DNA of 64,000 bases from NCBI RefSeq assembly GCF_038396845.1, contig NZ_CP151587.1:401001-465000 (forward strand), given 5' to 3'. The stretch comes from Gymnodinialimonas sp. 57CJ19. GTDB taxonomy: Bacteria; Pseudomonadota; Alphaproteobacteria; Rhodobacterales; Rhodobacteraceae. The number at the start of each line of letters is the position of its first letter. Within the stretch, counting starts at the first letter, position 1. A program made the translations under genes and the position numbers. Shown piece by piece: positions 17,740 to 26,292 of this stretch. Under the pieces are notes generated by a model that was not told the origin of the DNA, searched no databases, and saw only the letters and a program-made list of their open reading frames with translations.

Positions 17740-18608
17740 ACGTCCAACTCGTCACGGTGCTTGCTTGGCATCGTGTCGATCAGATTATCCCTGAGCGCGG
17801 GCCATTGCGGTGACTGAAACAGGAACCGCATGCGGTGGTAATGCAGGATAACCGCGTCCGACGGCGTTTTGGTGTAATCCATCCGGTGCGACAGCGAGTA
17901 ATTGTAAAGCTCGCTCAGCACCCGCGTCTTGTAGCCAAAGCGCTTCATCGTCAGGGGCAGCGTGATCTGATCGAGCCACGGGCGCTTGTTGGCGATGGAA
18001 CAATTGCGGTCGAAATCCAGCGCCGTGTCCAACCAATGTTCTCCGAACCGGCGACCATCTTCGTGCCTGGCCTCGGGGAAGGCGACCAGGCCCGCGTTGA
18101 AATAGGGCACATATTCCAACTTCGCCCCGCGCAACAGCTTCACCCTTTCCTTCGGCACCTCCATGCCGAAATGCGCGTAGGCCCGCGTCCAGCGGGCGTT
18201 CTTGCCGCCCCATGTGGGCCGCCCTTCGGGCGCGGCGGCGCAGGTATCGGGGGCGAGGTCCATGAATTCAGCAAGCGAGCCGGTGCAGGCCATATCGGTG
18301 TCGAGGAACACCGAATGGGTCGCCCCCCGGTCATCACAGGCGGCGATGATCTTGTTGCCGTGGGGATACGGACCCTTCCACTTCGGTGGCTTTGCCAAGG
18401 TGCGAAGCTCCACCCCGCAGACCTCATAGATCGCATGGGTGATGTCGCGCATCTCGGCCCGGTTTTCGGCGCTGGCATAGGCGAATTGCTTTACCCGATC
18501 GTCGCCCTTGTGGGCCGCCATAAGCGACGCCGCCAAAAGCCACGATTGCTTTTCCAGGCGATAGCCGTCCGCGACATAAAAAAGCGCGAGGGATTTGGGG
18601 TCATTCAT
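17682..18608 (-). CDS. Glycosyltransferase-like protein (GT-A fold, GT8-like)
   Basis: A 308-residue soluble protein that looks like a GT-A nucleotide-sugar transferase. It begins with an ALFYVADGYRLEKQSWLLAA segment (about residues 8-27), has a DTD motif inside VFLDTDMACTG (about 98-108) expected to bind the metal and sugar nucleotide, and a later PYFNAGLVAFPEA block (about 166-178) resembling the FNAGV motif of GT8 enzymes. Donor and acceptor are unknown. The ATG at 18608 starts the conserved region. Its end overlaps rbsK by 58 bases tail to tail. Confidence 0.65.
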   Translation of the reverse strand: MNDPKSLALFYVADGYRLEKQSWLLAASLMAAHKGDDRVKQFAYASAENRAEMRDITHAIYEVCGVELRTLAKPPKWKGPYPHGNKIIAACDDRGATHSVFLDTDMACTGSLAEFMDLAPDTCAAAPEGRPTWGGKNARWTRAYAHFGMEVPKERVKLLRGAKLEYVPYFNAGLVAFPEARHEDGRRFGEHWLDTALDFDRNCSIANKRPWLDQITLPLTMKRFGYKTRVLSELYNYSLSHRMDYTKTPSDAVILHYHRMRFLFQSPQWPALRDNLIDTMPSKHRDELDVHIKDIETSLEADASSAST

Positions 18609-18671
18609 GGCGGTTTTCCGCATCTGCTGCTCGGGCGTTACCTTGCCCGCAATTGGCGCACCGCGCCAGTG

Positions 18672-18980
18672 TCAGACCTCTAGATCGACCACAAAGATCC
18701 CGTCCGCGCCATTCTTGCACGACGCCACCAACAGCGCGCCCGCCCGACGATGGTCGGGATTGGCGGTATAGGCATCCAGCGCCGCCTTGTCGGTAAAGGT
18801 GCAAAGGAAACCGTAAGGGTAGCGTTCCGATTTTTGTTCAAAATCGCGGTTAGGCCCGTGGCGGAATTCCGTGAAGCCAGAAAGCTGCGCGGGCAGCGTG
18901 GCCAAGATCGCCATCGCCTCCTCGATCCAAGGCATCGCGCCGGGGTCGTCGGGCTCCAGCATCACCAAGTGATATAGCAT
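18672..18980 (-). CDS. Dabb (stress-responsive alpha/beta barrel) domain protein
   Basis: A 102-residue protein of the Dabb family, dimeric ferredoxin-like barrels of varied function. The start MLYHLVMLEP, the central YGFLCTFTDKAALDAYTANPDHR (about residues 55-77) and the ending IFVVDLEV are typical. In many Rhodobacterales relatives it sits in sugar catabolic clusters; here it follows the glycerate kinase gene by 19 bases on the same strand and may be the last gene of that operon. Confidence 0.78.
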   Translation of the reverse strand: MLYHLVMLEPDDPGAMPWIEEAMAILATLPAQLSGFTEFRHGPNRDFEQKSERYPYGFLCTFTDKAALDAYTANPDHRRAGALLVASCKNGADGIFVVDLEV

Positions 18981-18999
18981 TGATATACCCCCCTCGGCC

Positions 19000-20223
19000 C
19001 TATTTGACCAAAATCGCGCGGAAATCGTTTACGTTTGTCAGGGTTGGCCCGGTGACGACCTGATCGCCGATACTGGCGAAAAAGCTGTGGGCGTCGTTGT
19101 TGGCCAGGGCGTCCTGCGGCGAAAGCGTAGTGGCTTTGGTTAACGTATCCGGCCCAATGATCGCGCCCGCAACCTCTGCCGCGCCGTCCACGCCGTCTGT
19201 ATCGCAGGTGATGGCGTGGATATTTTCCTGTCCGTTCAACGCGATAGCGAGGGCGAGCGCGTATTCCGCATTCGGCCCGCCGATCCCGTCACCGCGCCTT
19301 GTTACGGTTAATTCTCCGCCTGACAGGATCAGAGTGCCGGGGGCAGCCTTCAGGGCGTGGGCGGCGTGGGCTTTGGCGATATCTCTCGCCTCTCCCTCGA
19401 TGGAATCCCCTAATATTTCAACGGTGTAGCCTGCCGTCTGCGCCTGTTCTGCCGCCGCTGCCAGCGATTGCGATGGGGCCGCGTAGATCACGTTCGTCGT
19501 GGTGGACAGGCGCGGGTCGTCGGGGCGGACCGGATCGCCGCCCGCCCTGAGATACGCGCCAATGGCGGGCGCGGGCACGACGCCCCAATTATCCAACTCG
19601 CTCAAGGCTCTGGCTGCACTTCCCGCGTGGCCAACCGTCGGCCCGCTGGCGATATCTCCGGGGTCATCGCCGGGCACGTCCGAGATCATCAGCGCCAACA
19701 TCCGCGCCGGATATGCGGCGGCAGCCAGCCTTCCACCTTTCACGGCCGAAAGCTCTTTCCGGATGCCGTTGATCGTGCCGATCGGCGCACCAGACGCCAG
19801 AAGATCCGCCGTAAGCTGTTGTTTTTCTTCCAGAGTCACACCGTCGACCGGGGCGCACAGCAGCGCCGAACCACCGCCCGAGATCAAGGCGAGCACGAAA
19901 TCCCCCTGCCCCACCGTGTCCAGCAACGCCAGCATCCGCTGGGCCGCCGCCACCCCCGCCGCGTCGGGCACCGGGTGGGAAGCCGAAGCGATTTCAATGC
20001 CTTGGCAGGGTCTTTCGTAGCCATATCGGGTGATGACCAAGCCTTCACAGGGGCCCCATTCGGCCTCCACCGCTTCGGCCATGCGGGCGCTGGCCTTGCC
20101 CGCGCCGATCACCACAACGCGGCCCTTGGGCTTGGGGGGCAACGCGCTGGCCAGCGATTGCATCGGGTCCGCGACGCGCACCGCGCAATCGAACAAACCC
20201 CGCAGAAAATCGTTAACTTTCAA
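19000..20223 (-). CDS. Glycerate 2-kinase / hydroxypyruvate reductase-like (MOFRL) protein
   Basis: A 407-residue protein of the GckA/TtuD family. The better supported activity is ATP-dependent phosphorylation of D-glycerate to 2-phosphoglycerate; older annotation calls it hydroxypyruvate reductase. An N-terminal Rossmann-like domain shows VVVIGAGKASARMAEAVE (about residues 36-53) and LALISGGGSALLCAP (about 110-124), and the C-terminal MOFRL domain shows ILSGGELTVT (about 299-308) and ITCDTDGVDG (about 339-348). The start overlaps the LacI stop by four bases, so it belongs to the GMC-SDR-GMC-DUF993-LacI operon and suggests that glycerate is an end product there. Confidence 0.87.
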   Translation of the reverse strand: MKVNDFLRGLFDCAVRVADPMQSLASALPPKPKGRVVVIGAGKASARMAEAVEAEWGPCEGLVITRYGYERPCQGIEIASASHPVPDAAGVAAAQRMLALLDTVGQGDFVLALISGGGSALLCAPVDGVTLEEKQQLTADLLASGAPIGTINGIRKELSAVKGGRLAAAAYPARMLALMISDVPGDDPGDIASGPTVGHAGSAARALSELDNWGVVPAPAIGAYLRAGGDPVRPDDPRLSTTTNVIYAAPSQSLAAAAEQAQTAGYTVEILGDSIEGEARDIAKAHAAHALKAAPGTLILSGGELTVTRRGDGIGGPNAEYALALAIALNGQENIHAITCDTDGVDGAAEVAGAIIGPDTLTKATTLSPQDALANNDAHSFFASIGDQVVTGPTLTNVNDFRAILVK

Positions 20224-21224
20224 GCGCCTCTACCCGTGCTGGAGGTCCTCGCCACAAGTTCTACCGGGAAGCGGCGTTCGGGTAATGGCGTGTCGCCGTT
20301 CAACATCCACGCCAAAAGCCCGTCGGCGATGCTGCGGGCAAAGCCTTCGATATCGCACCCCACAGAGGAGACTTGCGGCCAGACCTGGGCGCAATCTTCG
20401 ATGTCGTCAAAGCCCACAAGCCGAAATTCCCGGCCCAATGCCACACCCTCTCGGGCGAAGCCGGACAACATGCCCAAGGCCACTAAGTCATTGAAACATA
20501 TGGCCGCATCTACGTCAGAGGGTAATTCCTTCACCGCCTCCACGCCGAAGGCGCGACTGCTGCGACCGTGGAGGGTGAACGGCTCGGCCCCGGCGCGTTT
20601 GATCTCGGCCAGATAGCCGGACTTCCGCTCTTCCGTGATGGCGCGGCCTTCCATGCCGCCGACGAAGGCGATGCGTTTCGCGCCCTGGTTCATCAGGTGC
20701 CGCGTCGCCTTGGCCGAGCCCGCCGCGTAATCAAAAGACGCGAAGGGAAACAGCCCGGTGCGCGGGTCGGTTTTACGCAACACCTGCATCGCCGGAATGC
20801 CCGCCCTCTCGATCTGGTCGAAGGCGTCGCCCGCGTCGTCGTAGGCCGGGGACACCACCAGCGCCGAAACTCCGTGTTCGATCATCGAGCCGATCAATTT
20901 CTCTTGCAAATCAGGGTCTTCATCGCTGTTGGCGATGACCGTCGCATAGCCTTTTGCGGCAAGGGTCATTTGCAAGACCGTGGCGAATTCGGTGAAGAAC
21001 GGGTTGCGGAGGTCGTTGATCACGAGGCCCACGAGCCCCGCCGACTGGCTGCGCATCTGGGCGGCGGCGCGGTTGTAGACGTAGCCGATTTCCGCCATCG
21101 CCGCACGCACCGCATCGCGGGTTTCGGCCTTCACCTGCTTGGAGTTCTGCAACACCAGGGACACGGTGGATTTCGAGACGCCGGCCTTTGCGGCAACGTC
21201 AAGGATGGTGGGGCGGCGGGTCAT
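20220..21224 (-). CDS. LacI-family transcriptional regulator of the catabolic operon
   Basis: A 334-residue LacI regulator. The N-terminal helix-turn-helix and hinge are TILDVAAKAGVSKSTVSLVL (residues 6-25) through about 60; a periplasmic-binding-protein-like effector domain follows (about 62-325). Being fifth in the operon it probably controls, it would be autoregulated. The palindrome TTGGAACGTTCCAA occurs just upstream of this operon's first gene (26232) and twice upstream of the Gfo/Idh operon (36758, 36783), and is the natural candidate operator. The effector is unknown, presumably a sugar or an intermediate. Confidence 0.88.
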   Translation of the reverse strand: MTRRPTILDVAAKAGVSKSTVSLVLQNSKQVKAETRDAVRAAMAEIGYVYNRAAAQMRSQSAGLVGLVINDLRNPFFTEFATVLQMTLAAKGYATVIANSDEDPDLQEKLIGSMIEHGVSALVVSPAYDDAGDAFDQIERAGIPAMQVLRKTDPRTGLFPFASFDYAAGSAKATRHLMNQGAKRIAFVGGMEGRAITEERKSGYLAEIKRAGAEPFTLHGRSSRAFGVEAVKELPSDVDAAICFNDLVALGMLSGFAREGVALGREFRLVGFDDIEDCAQVWPQVSSVGCDIEGFARSIADGLLAWMLNGDTPLPERRFPVELVARTSSTGRGA

Positions 21225-21233
21225 GGTAAATGC

Positions 21234-22397
21234 TTAACCGCCGATCCCGTGGAGCGCCAGAAGGTTGGCCATTTTCGCCTGCGCCCGGTCCGGGTTGGAC
21301 AGAAGGCGGGCTTTATCCGCAAGGCGGAACACTTCGGCGAAGTGACTGATTTCGCGAGAGGATTGGAAGCCGCCCGGCATAATGAAGTGGCTCTGCTGCC
21401 CGTTGAGCCAGGCGAGAAACGCGATGCCCGCCTTGTAGAATTGCGTCGGCGCTTTGAAGATCTCACGGCTGAGCGGCACGGTCGGCGCAAGAAGGGCGTG
21501 GTAGGTTTCCCCATCCCCCATGGTCAGCGCCTCCAGCGCCTGGGACGCGGCGGGGGCGATGGCGGCGAAGATGCCCAAAAGCGCGTGGGAATGATGGGTA
21601 CCGTCGCCCTCGATCAGGGCGGCGTAGTTGAAATCATCCCCGGTATAGAGGCGGACGCCATCCGGTAAGCGGGCGCGAAACGCTTCTTCATGAGATTGAT
21701 TCAGAAGGGAAATTTTCAAGCCATCGACCTTGGTGGCATTGCGCGCGATGAGGTCGTGCACCACCTCGTCGGCCTGCGCGACATCGGCGCTGCCCCAGTA
21801 ACCTTTCAGCGCCGGGTCAAACATATCGCCCAACCAATGAAGGATCACCGGCGCCTGCGCTTGGGTTATCAGATCGTCATAGAGCCGCGCGTATTCCTGC
21901 GGCCCTGCGCCGATCGCGGGCAGGGCACGGGTGGCCATCAAGATCACTTGCCCGCCTGCGGCCTCGACCGCCTCCATCTGATGAAAGTACGCCTCTCGGA
22001 TCGCGTCGATCGTGGTTAACGCCTCTGGCGCCACGTGGTCCGTCCCTGCCCCGCAAGCGACCCTGGGCCGCGCGGGGTGGGCCTTGGCGGCGGCCATGGT
22101 GCGGTCGATCAATTCCCGCGCGGTGGGCCAATCCACGCCCATTCCCCGCTGCGAGGTGTCCATCGCCTCGGCCAGCCCAAGCCCCTGATCCCAAAGGCCA
22201 ACCCGGAACGCCAATGTCGCTTCCCAATCCACGGCGGGGCGGCCCTGCCAAGGGTCACGCTCGGCCACAGGGTCGCTGATGACATGGGCGGCGGCAAAGG
22301 CCGTGCGGGTTAGCGCCACCTTTGGGGCACGGGGCACCAGGGGATCTCCCGTTAAGGAATACGGTTCCAGAGTGCCGGCGTAGGTGGGCAACAACAT
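21234..22397 (-). CDS. DUF993 dihydrodipicolinate-synthase-like aldolase/lyase
   Basis: A 387-residue protein of the DUF993 family, distantly related to the DapA/NAL TIM-barrel lyases, whose Schiff-base Lys acts on 2-oxo acids. The likely equivalent is Lys228 in VDGLKISLLN, matching the barrel strand where DapA has its Lys. VACGAGTDH (about residues 113-121) and LHWLGDMFDPALKGYWGS (about 186-203) are conserved-looking blocks. No biochemical function is known to me. It lies between a GMC oxidoreductase (three-base gap) and the LacI gene (nine-base gap). A role in cleaving an oxidised sugar is an inference. Confidence 0.8.
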   Translation of the reverse strand: MLLPTYAGTLEPYSLTGDPLVPRAPKVALTRTAFAAAHVISDPVAERDPWQGRPAVDWEATLAFRVGLWDQGLGLAEAMDTSQRGMGVDWPTARELIDRTMAAAKAHPARPRVACGAGTDHVAPEALTTIDAIREAYFHQMEAVEAAGGQVILMATRALPAIGAGPQEYARLYDDLITQAQAPVILHWLGDMFDPALKGYWGSADVAQADEVVHDLIARNATKVDGLKISLLNQSHEEAFRARLPDGVRLYTGDDFNYAALIEGDGTHHSHALLGIFAAIAPAASQALEALTMGDGETYHALLAPTVPLSREIFKAPTQFYKAGIAFLAWLNGQQSHFIMPGGFQSSREISHFAEVFRLADKARLLSNPDRAQAKMANLLALHGIGG

Positions 22398-22400
22398 GGT

Positions 22401-23987
22401 CTAAACTCCCTGATCTTCGCGGATCATATCGGCGGCTTTTTCACCGATCATGATCGCGGGTGCATTGGTGTTGGAGGACACGACGCGCGGCATGATCGAG
22501 GCATCGGCAACCCGCAGCCCCTCGATCCCGTTGAACGCCAATCGCGGCGAAACCACGGCGCTGTCGCCCGGCCCCATGGCGCAAGTGCCCGCGCAATGAT
22601 GCGAGGTCTTGGAATGGGCGCAGATGAAATTGAAGTAATCCTCATCGGTGCGCACGTCAGGGCCCGGCAAACGCTCGGCCCGGATCATGTGGGACAGTGC
22701 GTCTTGGCCAAGGATTTTCTGCGTCAGTTTTAGGCCCCGAATGGACATCTCACGGTCCCGTGGGTCGGCGCAGTAGTTCGGATCAATCAACGGCGCTTTC
22801 GCCGGGTCGGCGCTGGCCAGCCGGACAGAGCCACGGGACCGGGGCCGCAGATAGCACGAATTCAGCGTCACGCCGCCATCGGGCATGGAGGCAACGCCCG
22901 CCTCGATCCCGGTCCCGAGGCCAAGGTGGAACTGCAAATCAGGGGACCGCGCGTCGGGGTCTGCGTACCAGAAGCCGCCGGTTTCAAACAGGCTGGACGC
23001 CACAGGCCCCTTGCGCGTCGTCAGATATTGCAGCCCCGCAAGAACGCTCAGGTGCGGTTTGGCGAAGCGGTCGTAGGTGTGGGGGCCGGAGACCTCGGCA
23101 ATGCAATAAAGGTCCAGATGGTCTTGCAGGTTGCTGCCCACCTGCGGCTGATCCAGCACCACTTGCAGCCCAAGTTCTTGTAGATGATCTGCGGGGCCAA
23201 TGCCCGACAGCTGCAACAACCGGGGTGAGCCAATGGCCCCGCTGGACAGCACCACTTCCCGGTCGGCGATCAGGCGGGTTCCGTCCATCATCTCGACCCC
23301 AGCGGCACGGCCATGGTCCACGATGATGCGGCGCACTTGCGCGCGGAGTTTCACCGTCAGGTTCTTGCGCCCCCGGTTCGGGTGCAAGAACGCCATCGCG
23401 GCCGAGGACCGGCGGGCGTTCTTCTGGGTGAGCTGATAGTAGGCCGCGCCTTCCTGAACCTCTCCGGTCACGTCTTCGTTGAACGGAATGCCCACCGCGC
23501 GGGCGGCCTCAAAATAGGCTTCACAGATCGGCAGGGGCGCGATGGGTTTTGACACCCCCAAGGGGCCGTCTTGTCCGTGGTAGCGGCCTGAAAAGGTGTC
23601 GTTCCCCTCGGACTTGCGGAAGTAGGGGAGGACATCTTCATAGCTCCACCCCTCGCACCCCAATTGCCGCCATTCGTCGTAATCCAGTGGGTGCCCGCGC
23701 GTGTAGATTTGCGCGTTGATCGCCGATCCGCCGCCGATCACCTTGGCCTGCGTATAGGTAAAAACCTTGCCCTGCATATGGGCTTGGGGAACCGTGCTCC
23801 AGCCCCAGGACCCGATGCCCTTGGTCATCTTGGCAAAGCCCGCAGGCAGGTGGAAAAACGGGTGGCGGTCGGACCCGCCGGCTTCCAGCAGGCAAACGCG
23901 GACATCGGGGTTTTCCGACAGCCGGGACGCGATGACAGAGCCCGCAGAGCCGCCGCCGATGATGATGAAATCGTAACCTTCAGCCAT
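22401..23987 (-). CDS. GMC-family FAD oxidoreductase, choline-dehydrogenase-like
   Basis: A 528-residue GMC flavoprotein. FAD-binding GGGSAGSVIASRLSE is at about residues 11-25, followed by LLEAGG. GMC signature 1 is in VIGGGSAINAQIYTRG (about 84-99) and signature 2 in LSSGAIGSPRLLQLSGIGP (about 248-266). The active-site His pair is in HHCAGTCAMG (about 474-483) with the closing VVSSNTNAPAIMIGEKAAD. Such enzymes oxidise primary or secondary alcohols of polyols, choline or sugars; the substrate is open. It is the third gene of the operon, after SDR with a nine-base gap. Confidence 0.88.
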   Translation of the reverse strand: MAEGYDFIIIGGGSAGSVIASRLSENPDVRVCLLEAGGSDRHPFFHLPAGFAKMTKGIGSWGWSTVPQAHMQGKVFTYTQAKVIGGGSAINAQIYTRGHPLDYDEWRQLGCEGWSYEDVLPYFRKSEGNDTFSGRYHGQDGPLGVSKPIAPLPICEAYFEAARAVGIPFNEDVTGEVQEGAAYYQLTQKNARRSSAAMAFLHPNRGRKNLTVKLRAQVRRIIVDHGRAAGVEMMDGTRLIADREVVLSSGAIGSPRLLQLSGIGPADHLQELGLQVVLDQPQVGSNLQDHLDLYCIAEVSGPHTYDRFAKPHLSVLAGLQYLTTRKGPVASSLFETGGFWYADPDARSPDLQFHLGLGTGIEAGVASMPDGGVTLNSCYLRPRSRGSVRLASADPAKAPLIDPNYCADPRDREMSIRGLKLTQKILGQDALSHMIRAERLPGPDVRTDEDYFNFICAHSKTSHHCAGTCAMGPGDSAVVSPRLAFNGIEGLRVADASIMPRVVSSNTNAPAIMIGEKAADMIREDQGV

Positions 23988-23996
23988 GGGACCGCC

Positions 23997-24707
23997 TCAG
24001 AACTTCTGGATGGACAGGCCGCCATCCACGGGAATTTGCGCACCGGTGGCAAAGGCGAAATCGCCCCGCGCCAAGGGCACGACGACGTCGGCAATGTCGC
24101 GCGGCGCGCCCCAACGGCCCATGGGCACCATGTCGGGGATCGTGGCGTCGTAACGCGCGGCCACGGGGGCTGTCATGGGCGACTGGACGATGCCGGGGCG
24201 GATGTCGAAGACGCCGATATTGTGGGGCGCAAGACGCTCCGCAAAAGCTGTCGCCGCCATCGCCGTGGCCGCCTTGGAGATGCAGTATTCAACGCGTGTG
24301 GGGTTCAAGATTGTCGCGCTGACCGAGGTGATGAAGGTGATGGAGCGGTAAGGCTCCGCTGGCATATCCAGCATCCGTTTCGCCACCGCTTGCGCCAGAA
24401 AGATCGCGCCACGGGTGTTGACCTCTTGGCAGCGGTCGTAGCTTTCCGGCGTCATTTCAAGCATGTCACCCCGCACCATCGCCCCCACGCCCGCGTTGGA
24501 AATCAACGTGGTGATCGGGCCGACCGCATCCAGAAGCGCCGGGATCGCGGCGATGTCGCGCACGTCATGCTGGTGATAGCTGGCCGGGAACGGCAGCTCT
24601 GCCGAGGCCGCCTCGGAGGCGACCGCAATTTCCCACCCCGCCTTATGGAGGGCCGTGGCAATCCCAAGGCCGATGCCCTGCTGGCCGCCAGTGATAAGCG
24701 CTTTCAT
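23997..24707 (-). CDS. SDR-family oxidoreductase
   Basis: A 236-residue short-chain dehydrogenase. TGGQQGIGLGIA (about residues 6-17) is the nucleotide motif, SNAGVG (about 70-75) the NNAG-type motif, and Ser with YCISK (about 141-145) the catalytic residues. The closing PVDGGLSIQKF is typical of the fold. No acidic or basic residue clearly sets NAD or NADP preference. Its start overlaps the upstream GMC stop by four bases. A sugar or polyol dehydrogenase role is suggested by context only. Confidence 0.85.
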   Translation of the reverse strand: MKALITGGQQGIGLGIATALHKAGWEIAVASEAASAELPFPASYHQHDVRDIAAIPALLDAVGPITTLISNAGVGAMVRGDMLEMTPESYDRCQEVNTRGAIFLAQAVAKRMLDMPAEPYRSITFITSVSATILNPTRVEYCISKAATAMAATAFAERLAPHNIGVFDIRPGIVQSPMTAPVAARYDATIPDMVPMGRWGAPRDIADVVVPLARGDFAFATGAQIPVDGGLSIQKF

Positions 24708-26215
24708 GTCGTGCCCTTTCCAAGCCCTGTCGTGTCGCCGTTGGCGGACAGGGTCATCGCGAGGTGGTCCGCTTGGCGCAAGGCCAGCGCGGCAATGGTC
24801 AGCGACGGGTTCACCGCTGCCGAGGTCGGCAGCAAGGAGGCATCGCAGATGTAGAGGTTGTCGAGGTCATGGGCCTTGCCGAACGCATCGCAAACGCTGC
24901 GGTTTGGGTCCTTCCCGATCCGCGCCGTGCCGCATTGATGGGACGGCGTACGGCGATCAAACGCCCGCGACAGAACCACCGGGAAACCGATGCGCTTCAG
25001 GGTCGTCTTCAGCTTTGCTACCAGCGCCTGATGGGCGGCGAAGTTTGACCGTTTCCAGTCCAGCACGATATCGTCTCCGCGAAGGGTGACGCGACTATCG
25101 GGGTTCGGCAAATCCTCGGACATGGCGTAGAAATCAATCGCCCGGTCCGCGATCACTTTGGCCAGCGGTCTTGGTAAATTCGTTTGCGCGGCGAGGATGG
25201 GCGCGGAGACGCGCCCGAGGAGCTGCACATTCCCCAAGGGCGCGCCGTCAGGCCCGCCCGACAGATACCAATCGTTCAACTGCAAGGTCTTTTGATAGAC
25301 CGAGCGATTGCGCCGCGTGCTTAGCGCCAGCACCGCGCTGGCGTTGTGGTTCATGAAGTTGCGCCCCACCTGGTCCGAGCGGTTGGCCAACCCGTTTGGG
25401 TGCGCCTCGGAGGTCGAGCGCAACAGCAGTGCCGCCGTATGGACCGCCCCCGCTGCCAGCACGATGCGGGGTGCGGATAGCCGGCCCGCGGACGTCAGCA
25501 AGCCGGTGACACGGGTTCCTTCAACCTCGACCTGGCGGACCTCGACCCCGGTGCGCAGGGTCACGTTCGGGTGCGCCAGAGCCGCTACAAGGGCCGCGCT
25601 TTCGGCATCCAGCTTGCCGCCAGTGGTGTCGGGGAAGCCATCCCAAGGGGTGCGCCCCCGCTGCATCCAACGTTCCAGATCCACCGCCAACGGCAAGGGG
25701 GACGGATGCAGACCGGCGCGGCCAAGCCGCACGGCGAGGTCGGCGATGGCGGGTTCATGGGGGATCGGCGGAAACGCGTAATCCTGACGGGGCGGCTCTG
25801 TCGGGTCTTGGCCACTACGGCCCCGCACTTGGTAAAGCGCCTCGGCCCGCGTGTAGAATGGCGCGAGGTCCTCATAGCTGATCGGCCAACCGGGCGTCCT
25901 GCCGCCCATATGGGTGATCGGGCTGAAGTCCGCCTCACGGTAGCGCAGCATCACCGCGCCGTAGAATTTGGAGTTGCCGCCGACATAGGCGTAGTTTCCG
26001 GGATCGAAACGCGTCCCCTCTGGGGACAGCCAGGTCTCGTCCGGGCGGTAGTGGCCGGTTTTGAATACCGCCAGGGGATCGCGGGCCTCGGGGCAATCGT
26101 GCAGTAATTGCCCCCGCTCCAGGATCAACACGCGCAGGCCCGTCGCCGCCAGCCCCGCGGCCAGCGTCGCGCCCCCCATGCCAGAGCCCACGATGATGAT
26201 ATCGGCGTCGTTCAT
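24704..26215 (-). CDS. GMC-family FAD oxidoreductase, sugar-dehydrogenase-like
   Basis: A 503-residue GMC flavoprotein of the branch that includes gluconate/fructose dehydrogenase large subunits and pyranose oxidase. It has the FAD motif VGSGMGGATLAAGLA (about residues 8-22), YVGGNSKFYGAVMLRYREADF (about 78-98), a covering HQCGTARIG block (about 428-436) and INPSLTIAALALR-like end (NPSLTIAALALR, about 471-482). No secretion signal is seen, so it may work in the cytoplasm. I chose the second ATG (26215) because AGG lies six bases upstream; a first ATG at 26221 sits against it. It heads the operon; the operator is 11 bases upstream of the 26221 codon. Confidence 0.83.
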   Translation of the reverse strand: MNDADIIIVGSGMGGATLAAGLAATGLRVLILERGQLLHDCPEARDPLAVFKTGHYRPDETWLSPEGTRFDPGNYAYVGGNSKFYGAVMLRYREADFSPITHMGGRTPGWPISYEDLAPFYTRAEALYQVRGRSGQDPTEPPRQDYAFPPIPHEPAIADLAVRLGRAGLHPSPLPLAVDLERWMQRGRTPWDGFPDTTGGKLDAESAALVAALAHPNVTLRTGVEVRQVEVEGTRVTGLLTSAGRLSAPRIVLAAGAVHTAALLLRSTSEAHPNGLANRSDQVGRNFMNHNASAVLALSTRRNRSVYQKTLQLNDWYLSGGPDGAPLGNVQLLGRVSAPILAAQTNLPRPLAKVIADRAIDFYAMSEDLPNPDSRVTLRGDDIVLDWKRSNFAAHQALVAKLKTTLKRIGFPVVLSRAFDRRTPSHQCGTARIGKDPNRSVCDAFGKAHDLDNLYICDASLLPTSAAVNPSLTIAALALRQADHLAMTLSANGDTTGLGKGTT

Positions 26216-26231
26216 GATCATCCTGTTAGAT

Positions 26232-26245
26232 TTGGAACGTTCCAA
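26232..26245. promoter_or_regulatory. LacI-type operator TTGGAACGTTCCAA
   Basis: A perfect 14-bp palindrome centred on CG, the pattern of LacI-family operators. It lies just upstream of the first GMC gene, where bound protein would block the promoter or early elongation. The same sequence, with one or two end changes, recurs upstream of the Gfo/Idh operon at 36758 and 36783. Confidence 0.75.
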
Positions 26246-26253
26246 TTTCAAGC

Positions 26254-26285
26254 AAAAAATAGACCCGAGCGTCTCCACCCGGGTC
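26254..26285 (-). terminator. Terminator of the first sugar ABC operon
   Basis: Read on the minus strand, GACCCG and CGGGTC form a stem (26280-26285 with 26262-26267), followed by TATTTTTT. It lies just after the stop of the ATPase gene and separates this operon from the GMC operon. Confidence 0.75.
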
Positions 26286-26292
26286 CGTTCAT

